Under the pieces are notes generated by a model. It worked only from the letters and a program-made list of their open reading frames with translations. It was not told the origin of the DNA and ran no database searches. A stretch of DNA of 14,131 bases, taken from positions 1 to 14,131 of the forward strand of contig JAJQGR010000005.1 in NCBI GenBank assembly GCA_021200345.1, read 5' to 3'. This DNA is from Lachnospiraceae bacterium. GTDB lineage: Bacteria; Bacillota; Clostridia; Lachnospirales; Lachnospiraceae. Position numbers and translations under genes: made by a program. This document shows, in pieces, positions 7,841 to 13,431 of this stretch (its first letter is position 1; each line of letters starts with the position of its first letter).

Positions 7841-8719
7841 ATGATTATGGATAAATACGCAATAACGGGCTTTTTAGATTGTAATCCAACGCTTGATGGG
7901 TTGGCGCGGCTGAGCAGCAATATTGTCTACTCTACGGAAACCGGAGTTGAGTTGACAATGGATCTGTTGCTCCCATGGAATGTGGCTGAAGTGGAAGTCC
8001 CTCAGAAAAAACATCCTTTGATTGTGTTCGTCCAGGGAAGCGCATGGACGACTCCGGACCGTGAGTTTGAGATTCCGCAGCTCTCCGCATATGCAAGGGA
8101 AGGTTATGTAGTGGCGACTGTTGGTCATCGTGATTATACAAAGGGATATCCGTTTCCAGCTTACCTGCAGGATGTTAAATGTGCCATCCGCTTTTTAAGG
8201 AAGAATGCCGATGTATATAGGATTGATCCTGACAGAGTGGCAATTTGGGGTACTTCTTCAGGTGGAAATACTGCACTTTTAGTTGGCCTTACTGCGGATG
8301 ACCCTCGTTATGAAACAAACGAGTATACTGGTTATTCTGATGCAGTGAAAGCAGTTGTAAGCTGCTTTGGCCCTACTGATATACAGGCGATTGCGGAGGA
8401 AAGAAAAGATCATCCTGACTTTTTGCCTATGCTTACAGGCTTATTTGGCCCTGACCCGGATACATGGGAAGAAGGAGAAAAGGAAATGAGCCCTGTCTGC
8501 CACGTAAAACAGGGCAAAAAATATCCGCCATTCCTGCTGCTTAATGGGGATGAAGATCAACTTGTAAATTATTCACAGATGGAAACAATGTATCACAAGC
8601 TGATTGACTGCGGTGCATCAGCACAGGCGTGGCGGATTGAAGGCGCTGTTCATGAAGGCAATTTCTGGAGTCGTGATGTACATGAAGTAATCGGTAAATT
8701 CTTAAAAGAGAACCTGTAA
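7841..8719 (+). CDS. Alpha/beta hydrolase, esterase/lipase-like (BD-FAE/HSL-like)
   Basis: This 292-residue cytoplasmic alpha/beta hydrolase has no signal peptide and probably hydrolyses a carboxyl ester. The nucleophile elbow is GTSSGG, with Ser139 as the likely nucleophile. The acid is likely Asp239 in NGDEDQLV and the base His271 in AVHEGNFW. The segment where this family usually has HGGG reads FVQGSAW, a common variant in which Gln-Gly form the oxyanion side. The length suits a single-domain enzyme. ATG 7841 is preceded by AAGGAGA (7830-7836) at 5 nt; ATG 7847 is an alternative start that would remove two residues. The gene follows the 31-bp repeats directly, with no terminator seen in between. 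The substrate cannot be told; short acyl or acetyl esters are usual for relatives. Confidence 0.88.
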   Translation: MIMDKYAITGFLDCNPTLDGLARLSSNIVYSTETGVELTMDLLLPWNVAEVEVPQKKHPLIVFVQGSAWTTPDREFEIPQLSAYAREGYVVATVGHRDYTKGYPFPAYLQDVKCAIRFLRKNADVYRIDPDRVAIWGTSSGGNTALLVGLTADDPRYETNEYTGYSDAVKAVVSCFGPTDIQAIAEERKDHPDFLPMLTGLFGPDPDTWEEGEKEMSPVCHVKQGKKYPPFLLLNGDEDQLVNYSQMETMYHKLIDCGASAQAWRIEGAVHEGNFWSRDVHEVIGKFLKENL

Positions 8720-8792
8720 ATGGTAATTACATATAATCATATGGTGTTCGGTGCGTAACGGTCTGCTGTATAGATGCATTGAAATGTGTGCC

Positions 8793-8893
8793 ATAGTTGA
8801 AACAAGGGAATTTTAATTGGAGCAGCAGTTGAAGTAGTGGGATTTATTGTTTGAATTGAGGCTATAGTTGAAGCTTTAGAAATTCAGTTGATG
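8793..8893 (+). repeat. Four spaced GTTGA-type direct repeats between the hydrolase and the flavin-binding gene
   Basis: In the 193-nt gap after the hydrolase the pentamer GTTGA appears at 8796, 8828, 8867 and 8887. Two copies are extended as ATAGTTGAA and two as CAGTTGA. They have the same orientation but irregular spacing (32, 39, 20). This could be a degenerate repeat array or chance in AT-rich DNA. Nothing else is evident in this gap apart from the ribosome binding site of the next gene. Confidence 0.25.
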
Positions 8894-8912
8894 AAAATCA
8901 GGAGGTGGAATT

Positions 8913-9305
8913 ATGCAGGAAGTATTGGAATTTTTGAAAAAGTGCGGTACGTATTATCTGGCCACGGTGGAAGGCGATCAGCCGCGGGTGCGTCCTTTCG
9001 GGACAATCCACCAGTTTGAGGGAAAGCTGTATATCCAGACGGGCAAGGTAAAGGACGTTTCAAAGCAGATGCATCAGAACCCGAAGATTGAAATCTGCGC
9101 GTTTGGGATGGGCAAATGGATCCGTGTGGCGGCGACTGCTGTGGAGGATGACAGGGCCTGCGCGCGGCAGAGTATGCTGGACGCGTATCCGTCTTTGCAG
9201 AAATCGTATCAGGCGGACGATGGAAATACGGAAGTGTTTTATCTGAAGGATGTGACGGCGACTATCTCTTCCTTTACGGATGAACCCAAAGTGATTCGGT
9301 TTTAA
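8913..9305 (+). CDS. Pyridoxamine 5'-phosphate oxidase-family (split-barrel flavin-binding) protein
   Basis: This 130-residue single-domain protein has the FMN-binding split-barrel fold that is widespread in anaerobic Firmicutes. The recognisable pattern is an N-terminal helix followed by GTYYLATVEGDQPRVRPFGT, then GKLYIQTGKVKDVSKQM, PKIEICAFGMGKWIRV and a C-terminal strand VTATISSF. These small proteins usually bind FMN and act as flavin reductase-like or redox proteins; the true pyridoxine oxidase reaction is not implied by this fold. GGAGGT (8901-8906) lies 6 nt before ATG 8913, which fixes the start. The J-domain gene follows 55 nt later on the same strand. Base composition is higher in G+C than in the hydrolase before it. 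The fold is fairly certain, the substrate unknown. Confidence 0.88.
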   Translation: MQEVLEFLKKCGTYYLATVEGDQPRVRPFGTIHQFEGKLYIQTGKVKDVSKQMHQNPKIEICAFGMGKWIRVAATAVEDDRACARQSMLDAYPSLQKSYQADDGNTEVFYLKDVTATISSFTDEPKVIRF

Positions 9306-9360
9306 TCAGGTACATCATATACAGGTGAAAACAGAGCCAGAGATGATGGAAGAAAGGTAA

Positions 9361-10329
9361 ATGAACGAAGAACAGGCGAAACGGATTCTTGGAATAACAG
9401 AAATGGACAACGCGCGAACCGCGAAGATCAAGTTCCGCCGTTTGATTGGAAAGTACCACCCGGATGCGGCTGGCGAGGGTTCTCTGGATTTTCAGGAACA
9501 GGCGCAGAGGATTAATGCCGCTTATTCTTTTCTCAAAAGCAAAAACTTCTTCCTGGAAAAAGAGGAAAATATCATTCTGTGGAGAGCGCCGGTCAGTGAT
9601 GACGCGTTTATTGAGCGGAATATTTATGCCCCGTACCATATGGACATCGATACCGGCGGGCTGTACCAGACCCTGACCCGCGGGAAATATATGTGGAATC
9701 CGGATGAGGAAGAATTTCAGCTGTTTCTGCGCAGCCTCCTGCACGCAGTGAAGGATTTGCTGGATGAAGTGGAGGGCAAATGCGGCATTTACGGCGGAAC
9801 AGACAGTCTGCGTGTTTCGTTCCAGAAGCGGTTGTTTCACTGCCTTGCCATGCAGTTTGTGGATCCGCTTTACTGCCTTGAAAAAATCGCGGAGCCGGAG
9901 ACAATGGACAAGGCAGGGCAGAAGATTTACTGCTTCCGCGCTTATATCGGGGAAAAGCAGAACAGGGAGATTATGAAGAGAATGATTTCCCTGCAGAAAG
10001 GCGATGCGGTATATCCTGCGGCACTTCAGGACTGGAAACTCATGGTCGCTGACTCGCAGGGAAATGGCCTGGGATATATTTCCTTTGCGGAGGATGAGCT
10101 GTATTACTGCCTGTTTCCGCTGATGCGGGCGCATTTGGTACAAACAAAAATGAGTGTCGCTAAAGTGCAGAGAAACAGGGAAAAATATCTGCGCCAGGCG
10201 AAGGCTGAAATTGCATTCCGGATCCGGATTAAAAAGGGAGCCGAGCAGTATCGGAACCCGGATATGAACCGGGAGATCAATCAGATTTTGTCTGCGTATA
10301 AAGGAGCAATCACCGGACGGGGAAGCTGA
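9361..10329 (+). CDS. J-domain (DnaJ-like) protein with a long unrecognised C-terminal region
   Basis: This 322-residue protein has an N-terminal J domain (residues ~3-60) with the diagnostic HPD at 33-35 in GKYHPDAAGEG and the helix IV-like INAAYSFLKSKN. J domains stimulate the ATPase of Hsp70/DnaK. It lacks the Gly/Phe linker and the CxxCxGxG zinc centre of true DnaJ, so it is a class C type co-chaperone. The remaining ~260 residues match no family I know. They contain aromatic-rich segments and end in a basic helical stretch (REKYLRQAKAEIAFRIRIKK). ATG 9361 directly follows an in-frame stop at 9358-9360, so no earlier start is possible. AAAGG (9353-9357) is close and weak as a ribosome site. 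A 360-codon frame on the opposite strand is a shadow of this gene. Confidence 0.85.
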   Translation: MNEEQAKRILGITEMDNARTAKIKFRRLIGKYHPDAAGEGSLDFQEQAQRINAAYSFLKSKNFFLEKEENIILWRAPVSDDAFIERNIYAPYHMDIDTGGLYQTLTRGKYMWNPDEEEFQLFLRSLLHAVKDLLDEVEGKCGIYGGTDSLRVSFQKRLFHCLAMQFVDPLYCLEKIAEPETMDKAGQKIYCFRAYIGEKQNREIMKRMISLQKGDAVYPAALQDWKLMVADSQGNGLGYISFAEDELYYCLFPLMRAHLVQTKMSVAKVQRNREKYLRQAKAEIAFRIRIKKGAEQYRNPDMNREINQILSAYKGAITGRGS

Positions 10330-10444
10330 TTTCCTTGATTTTAAAGGAAAAACCATTTGGGCAATTACAAAACGAGTTTAGCGATGACAATCACTTCTGA
10401 ATAATCAGATATGAAACCAGATATCGAAAAAAGTCCGCACAAAC

Positions 10445-10460
10445 AAGAACAAACGTTCTT
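10445..10460. promoter_or_regulatory. LexA (SOS/DinR) box upstream of the uvrB remnant
   Basis: GAACAAACGTTC (10447-10458) matches the Gram-positive LexA core GAAC-RNRY-GTTC exactly, and the palindrome extends to AAGAAC/GTTCTT. It lies 9 nt upstream of a promoter that leads to a uvrB fragment. uvrB is a classical SOS gene, so position and gene agree. LexA bound here would block RNA polymerase until DNA damage triggers its cleavage. Confidence 0.88.
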
Positions 10461-10467
10461 TTACGTA

Positions 10468-10496
10468 TGGACTTTCTTTGTGGAATATGGTACACT
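10468..10496 (+). promoter_or_regulatory. Sigma-A promoter with extended -10, for the uvrB remnant
   Basis: The -35 TGGACT (10468-10473) and the -10 TACACT (10491-10496) are separated by 17 nt. A TG at 10488-10489 one base before the -10 makes it an extended -10 promoter. The LexA box ends 9 nt before the -35. Matches are 4 of 6 bases in each hexamer, compensated by the extended element and ideal spacing. Confidence 0.7.
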
Positions 10497-10573
10497 GAAT
10501 GGCAGTTTTGAGGCGTTTTGTTCGACTGATACTGAGGCATCCACACAGTCCGGGAAAACGGTTTTGGTGAACG

Positions 10574-10627
10574 AAATTCGTCGAAAGCCTATTTTTTCAA
10601 AAACGGAGAATGTGTCTCGACGAATTT
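10574..10627 (+). repeat. 11-bp perfect inverted repeat in the uvrB leader
   Basis: AAATTCGTCGA (10574-10584) and TCGACGAATTT (10617-10627) are exact reverse complements separated by 32 nt. In RNA they could close a long hairpin about 70 nt before the start codon; in DNA they could be a spaced operator. No T tract follows immediately in terminator fashion (GTGCTATAC comes next). Function is unknown. Confidence 0.5.
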
Positions 10628-10695
10628 TTGTGCTATACACGAACTTTTTTACTATGGGAAACCGGGATTTATAAAGAATTTTCGAGGTGATTTTT

Positions 10696-11154
10696 GTGCA
10701 TACAGAACAAAAACCTTTCATCCTTCACAGTGAATACCAGCCCACCGGCGACCAGCCCCAGGCCATCGCCGAGCTGGTGGAGGGCTTCCAAAAAGGCAAT
10801 CAATTCCAGACTTTGCTGGGCGTGACGGGCTCCGGCAAGACCTTCGCCATGGCCAACGTGATCCAAGCGCTGAATAAGCCAACTTTGGTCATAGCGCACA
10901 GCTACAGAACCTGCCACCGGCAGCTTCTTGCGCATGCTAAGGCAAATAAAACCATTGCGGCACAGCTGTACGAGGAATTCAAGGAATTTTTCCCTGAGAA
11001 TGCGGTGGAGTACTTTGTGTCCTACTATGATTATTACCAACCGGAGGCCTATGTGCCCTCCAGCGACACCTACATCGCCAAGGATTCTGCTATCAATGAT
11101 GAGATCGACAAGCTGCGGCTGCCGGAGATTGCTGCCAGGGAGAGACGCTGGTGA
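10696..11154 (+). pseudogene. uvrB: Truncated uvrB (excinuclease ABC subunit B), N-terminal stump with in-frame insertion
   Basis: UvrB is the damage-verifying helicase-like subunit of nucleotide excision repair, normally ~650-670 residues. Only 152 codons remain. GTG 10696 is the likely start: GAGGTGA (10684-10690) sits 5 nt before it, and the product opens with the family's FxLxSxYxPxGDQPxAI pattern (EYQPTGDQPQAI). Walker A GVTGSGKT (residues 42-49) and the damage-binding hairpin region YYDYYQPEAYVPSSDTYI are present. Residues 69-83 (bases 10900-10944) are an extra 15 residues between IAH and NKT of the conserved IAHNKTLAAQLY motif. After DEIDKLRL the homology breaks, and a stop follows within 10 codons, removing motifs II-VI. 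It cannot be an active repair protein. The G+C-rich coding style differs from the AT-rich leader. A full uvrB would be expected elsewhere. Confidence 0.9.
10900..10944 (+). other. 45-nt in-frame insertion within the uvrB remnant
   Basis: In UvrB proteins the segment after TLVIAH continues directly with NKT(L/I)AAQLY. Here 15 codons (SYRTCHRQLLAHAKA) separate the two halves, which are otherwise intact. The pentamer GCGCA occurs at 10894-10898 and again at 10930-10934, near the two edges. It could be a slippage or recombination scar. The insertion point is judged from memory of the family, not from an alignment. Confidence 0.7.
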
Positions 11155-11449
11155 GCTTCGCCTGTGTTACGCCGGAGAGCGAAAATCTTCTCAGACATTT
11201 GCTGCCTGGACATGAGGCCATTTTGGTTCAGCGCAGTTATGTGCGCAAAATCTGGACGAACCGCAGCCCATCGAGCGCGAGGAAAGCTGGACGCCGCCCG
11301 AGATGCAGCTGAACCTGGCGACCAACGACGATCTTATCTGCCAGAACTGCGTGCACTGCACGGACGCGGTTGACTCCTGTGCCAAGTATCTCAGAAAACC
11401 GGGCGCGGTGCTCTACGGCGGCGACTGCAAATATTATACGGGAAAATGA
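11139..11449 (+). pseudogene. Frameshifted remnant of a cysteine-rich protein of unknown function
   Basis: Directly after the uvrB break another coding style appears. One frame (11139 to ~11250) reads GETLVSFACVTPESENLL, then LPGHEAILVQRSYVRKIW. The reading then continues in a different frame (from ~11245) as QNLDEPQPIEREESWTPPEM and on to a cysteine cluster, CQNCVHCTDAVDSC, ending GGDCKYYTGK and TGA at 11449. Neither part has a proper start with ribosome site; the only ATG in the second frame (11303) would leave 48 residues. The CxxCxxCx6C spacing plus a later Cys suggests a metal-binding domain. I read this as one gene that lost its 5' end when it joined uvrB and later suffered an indel near 11245. 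The function is not recognised. Confidence 0.55.
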
Positions 11450-11490
11450 TTTTACACACGGGGACTATATAACTTAATAAGAGATAAGGC

Positions 11491-11539
11491 CATAGCCGCA
11501 GGAAAAAGAACGAATGTTCTGCCTTGCGGCTATGTTTTT
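11491..11539 (+). terminator. Rho-independent terminator with a long hairpin
   Basis: CATAGCCGCA (11491-11500) pairs perfectly with TGCGGCTATG (11525-11534), followed at once by TTTTT (11535-11539). Inside the loop AGAAC and GTTCT can pair again around GAAT, giving a long two-part hairpin. It closes the uvrB-remnant transcription unit. On the other strand no T tract follows, so it would not serve the converging AraC gene well. Confidence 0.88.
11508..11519. promoter_or_regulatory. Second LexA-box match, located in the terminator hairpin
   Basis: GAACGAATGTTC fits the GAAC-RNRY-GTTC core exactly and has the same outer A and T as the upstream box. No gene starts nearby on either strand: a uvrB-unit terminator surrounds it and the AraC gene converges. 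It may be a real LexA site left from a rearrangement, or simply the inner palindrome of the hairpin. Confidence 0.45.
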
Positions 11540-11680
11540 GTCACAACAGTAACCTCTATTTCAAAAATATATGGAAAAATTTGTTATGGAATTGTGAAAA
11601 TATAGCAGAAAAGGAGGAAAAAGAGGCAGGATGCTGGGAAAAAGACTGACGAATCTTTTAGGGAATTTCGTGTCTGGCGT

Positions 11681-12400
11681 TTACAGTGCAACCTCCATCC
11701 GATAGGCCTTTGGTGTGGTGCCGGTGATTTTCTTGAAAGCCTGGGTGAAATAGCTCTGGTCACAGAATTGCAAAAGAACTGCAATTTCTCCAATCGAGTA
11801 CGTCGTCGTTTGCAGCATCTGCTTTGCGGTATCGATGCGCTCGGCGAGCAGATAATCATTGACGGTCTGCTGGGTGTGCTGCTTGAAGACCTTGCAGAGA
11901 TAGGGCTTGCTGATGCCGACATGAGCGGCGATGTCATTGAGACTGATGGGCTGGGTGATGTGGGTCTTGATGAAGCGTTTGGTTTTGCGGACATATATAT
12001 TGCTGTCCGAAACACTGCGCTGGGCCCGATCTTCAATAACAAGTTCACAGAAGTCCTTTGCTATCTCCTGCAGTAGGCGATCCAGGTGCTTGGTTTCTTT
12101 GTTTTTGAGCAGACGTTTGATGGCCTGATCGGCAACAAGATTGGCAAAGGGCGGGTAAACATCGGCTTGAATGGCTGCAATCATAAAGGTGTTGACGAGA
12201 CTGACGATGTTGGCCTCGTTCTTTTCCAGCGGAAATTTGGCATTGGGCTCTTTCAACGCTTGGATCAGCGGCTGGAGCGATTGCAACAGTTGGGCCTCAT
12301 TGCCGTTGCGAATGGCATCCGAAATGGGCTTGATAAGCCAGTAGGTGGTATTGAGCTGGTTGTGCTCGGAGTCGCTGATTCTTTGCAGAAGCGTGTTCAT
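11681..12400 (-). CDS. AraC/XylS-family transcriptional regulator
   Basis: This 239-residue regulator binds DNA through a C-terminal AraC double helix-turn-helix (~residues 135-235). The first HTH has ISLNDIAAHVGISKPYLCKVFK, the second YSIGEIAVLLQFCDQSYFTQAFKK, and the family signature follows (ITGTTPKAYR). The N-terminal ~130 residues form a helical sensing region without the cupin pattern, as in many Firmicutes regulators. The frame stays open to 12571, but the ATG at 12400-12398 is the true start: AAAGGTGG lies just upstream and a promoter (12450-12478) lies between it and the longer start. It is transcribed divergently from the esterase operon, 138 nt apart, and most likely controls that operon and perhaps itself. 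The effector is unknown. Confidence 0.9.
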   Translation of the reverse strand: MNTLLQRISDSEHNQLNTTYWLIKPISDAIRNGNEAQLLQSLQPLIQALKEPNAKFPLEKNEANIVSLVNTFMIAAIQADVYPPFANLVADQAIKRLLKNKETKHLDRLLQEIAKDFCELVIEDRAQRSVSDSNIYVRKTKRFIKTHITQPISLNDIAAHVGISKPYLCKVFKQHTQQTVNDYLLAERIDTAKQMLQTTTYSIGEIAVLLQFCDQSYFTQAFKKITGTTPKAYRMEVAL

Positions 12401-12449
12401 AGGCTCCACCTTTCGAAAAGATGAATATTTCAATAAAAAAGCTAAGATT

Positions 12450-12478
12450 ATTATATATTGCAGAGGAAGGAAATGCAA
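12450..12478 (-). promoter_or_regulatory. Sigma-A promoter of the AraC-family gene, with a palindromic operator candidate
   Basis: On the - strand TTGCAT (12478-12473) and TATAAT (12455-12450) are exactly 17 nt apart, a near-consensus promoter 50 nt before the start codon. Overlapping it, ATTGCA (12457-12462) and TGCAAT (12474-12479) form an inverted repeat with 11-nt spacing. That could be an autoregulatory site. Confidence 0.75.
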
Positions 12479-12538
12479 TAATTTTATCGTTATAAGAGCA
12501 ATAAAACTGAGAAATTCCAATAGAAATGAGGGCTGAAT

Positions 12539-13429
12539 ATGTCTCGTATCCTGACGCTTGCGGCGCGGCATCTCTTTGATCGCGGTGACAGCGCACGCTT
12601 AAAAAAACTGAGCTTTGACCGTGCGGATATTGATTCCGCGTTGAACATCCCCTACTGTGGGGACGGAGAGGGCGCACATTTGTTGGATATCTACCGTTTG
12701 AAGGACGGTCAAGGGGAAAAGCCTTTGTTGATTTGTATTCACGGTGGCGGTCTATTTTCCGGCTACAAAGAGATTAACCGCGGCTTTTGCGACGAATTTG
12801 TGCGACGGGACTATGATGTTGTCAATCTGAACTACCGCCGTATTCCAGAGGTTACGCTGGAGCAGCAGTTGGAAGATCTGCTGGCGGCGCTGCATTGGAT
12901 AGAAGCATGCGCCGCAGAGCAGAGGCTGAACACCAGGCAGGTCTATCTGGTGGGAGATTCTGCCGGAGCACTGCTGTGCTGCCTGACACTGGGACTCCAT
13001 CTCAATACAAAGTTTCAGCGCACCATGGCACTGTGTCCAACCAAGCTCCACTTCTGCGGCGTGGGGCTCATCTCTGTGATGCTGGACACCAAGCGGGACG
13101 ATTTCATGAAGTTTATCAATTCGGAGATCGTCAGCAAGCACTGCGCGGAGGAGCGCAGGCGTTATTTGCTTGATCCTCAGCGCATCTTTGATCAGGGGCT
13201 ATGGCCGCCCGTGTTTCTTTTTACAAGTGCGGAAGATCAGATCCGCAAGGACACGTTAAAGCTGGCGGACAAGTTGCGTGCCACCGAGCGTCCGTTTCAG
13301 CTGCTGGACTGGCCCAAGGGAACGGACTATAGACTCGGCCATGTGTTTGCGGTGCAATTTCCCATGTACCCTGAGAGCCAGAGATTGATTGACGCAATGA
13401 CGGACTACTTTCAAGGAGGGAAAGAATAA
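12539..13429 (+). CDS. HSL-type alpha/beta hydrolase (carboxylesterase)
   Basis: This 296-residue enzyme of the hormone-sensitive-lipase-like esterase family shows the full set of motifs. The oxyanion hole is HGGG (68-71) in CIHGGGLFSGYKE. The nucleophile is Ser141 in GDSAG (139-143). The acid is Asp233 in TSAEDQIR and the base His268 in RLGHVF. No signal peptide is seen, so it acts in the cytoplasm on small acyl or acetyl esters; the substrate is not evident. GAGGG (12528-12532) lies 6 nt before ATG 12539. The next gene starts 2 nt after its stop, so the two form an operon. It is divergent from the AraC regulator, which is the obvious candidate for its control. The HSL call is firm; the physiological role is inferred. 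Confidence 0.92.
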   Translation: MSRILTLAARHLFDRGDSARLKKLSFDRADIDSALNIPYCGDGEGAHLLDIYRLKDGQGEKPLLICIHGGGLFSGYKEINRGFCDEFVRRDYDVVNLNYRRIPEVTLEQQLEDLLAALHWIEACAAEQRLNTRQVYLVGDSAGALLCCLTLGLHLNTKFQRTMALCPTKLHFCGVGLISVMLDTKRDDFMKFINSEIVSKHCAEERRRYLLDPQRIFDQGLWPPVFLFTSAEDQIRKDTLKLADKLRATERPFQLLDWPKGTDYRLGHVFAVQFPMYPESQRLIDAMTDYFQGGKE

Positions 13430-13431
13430 CG

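Larger units (their letters stand above)
10330..10695. other. Non-coding leader/promoter region before the uvrB remnant
   Basis: No credible gene lies in these ~366 nt. An 87-codon frame here has no ribosome site and runs through the promoter elements. The stretch contains a weak AT-rich stem (10330-10350) after the J-domain gene, a LexA box, an extended -10 promoter, and an 11-bp inverted repeat in what would be the transcript leader. The ribosome site of the uvrB remnant is at its end. The leader from promoter to start codon is about 190 nt, long for a repair gene. Confidence 0.65.

Noticed and set aside
10330..10350. Stem TTTCCTT/AAGGAAA as a terminator of the J-domain gene
   Set aside because: The stem is AT-rich, only 7 bp, and has no T tract after it.
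9274..10356. 360-codon open frame on the - strand
   Set aside because: It lies exactly opposite the J-domain gene, which has a clear HPD motif and fitting codon use. It has no ribosome site and shows no family pattern.
10411..10674. 87-codon + strand frame before the uvrB remnant
   Set aside because: It runs through the LexA box, promoter and inverted repeat and has no ribosome site or recognisable protein pattern.
11631..11705. 24-codon + strand frame with AAGGAGG 13 nt upstream
   Set aside because: It overlaps the 3' end of the AraC gene, the ribosome site is too far away, and there is no other support.
12401..12571. 57-codon upstream extension of the AraC-family frame
   Set aside because: The extension covers the gene's own -35/-10 boxes and reaches into the divergent esterase start. 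The internal ATG at 12400 has a good ribosome site.
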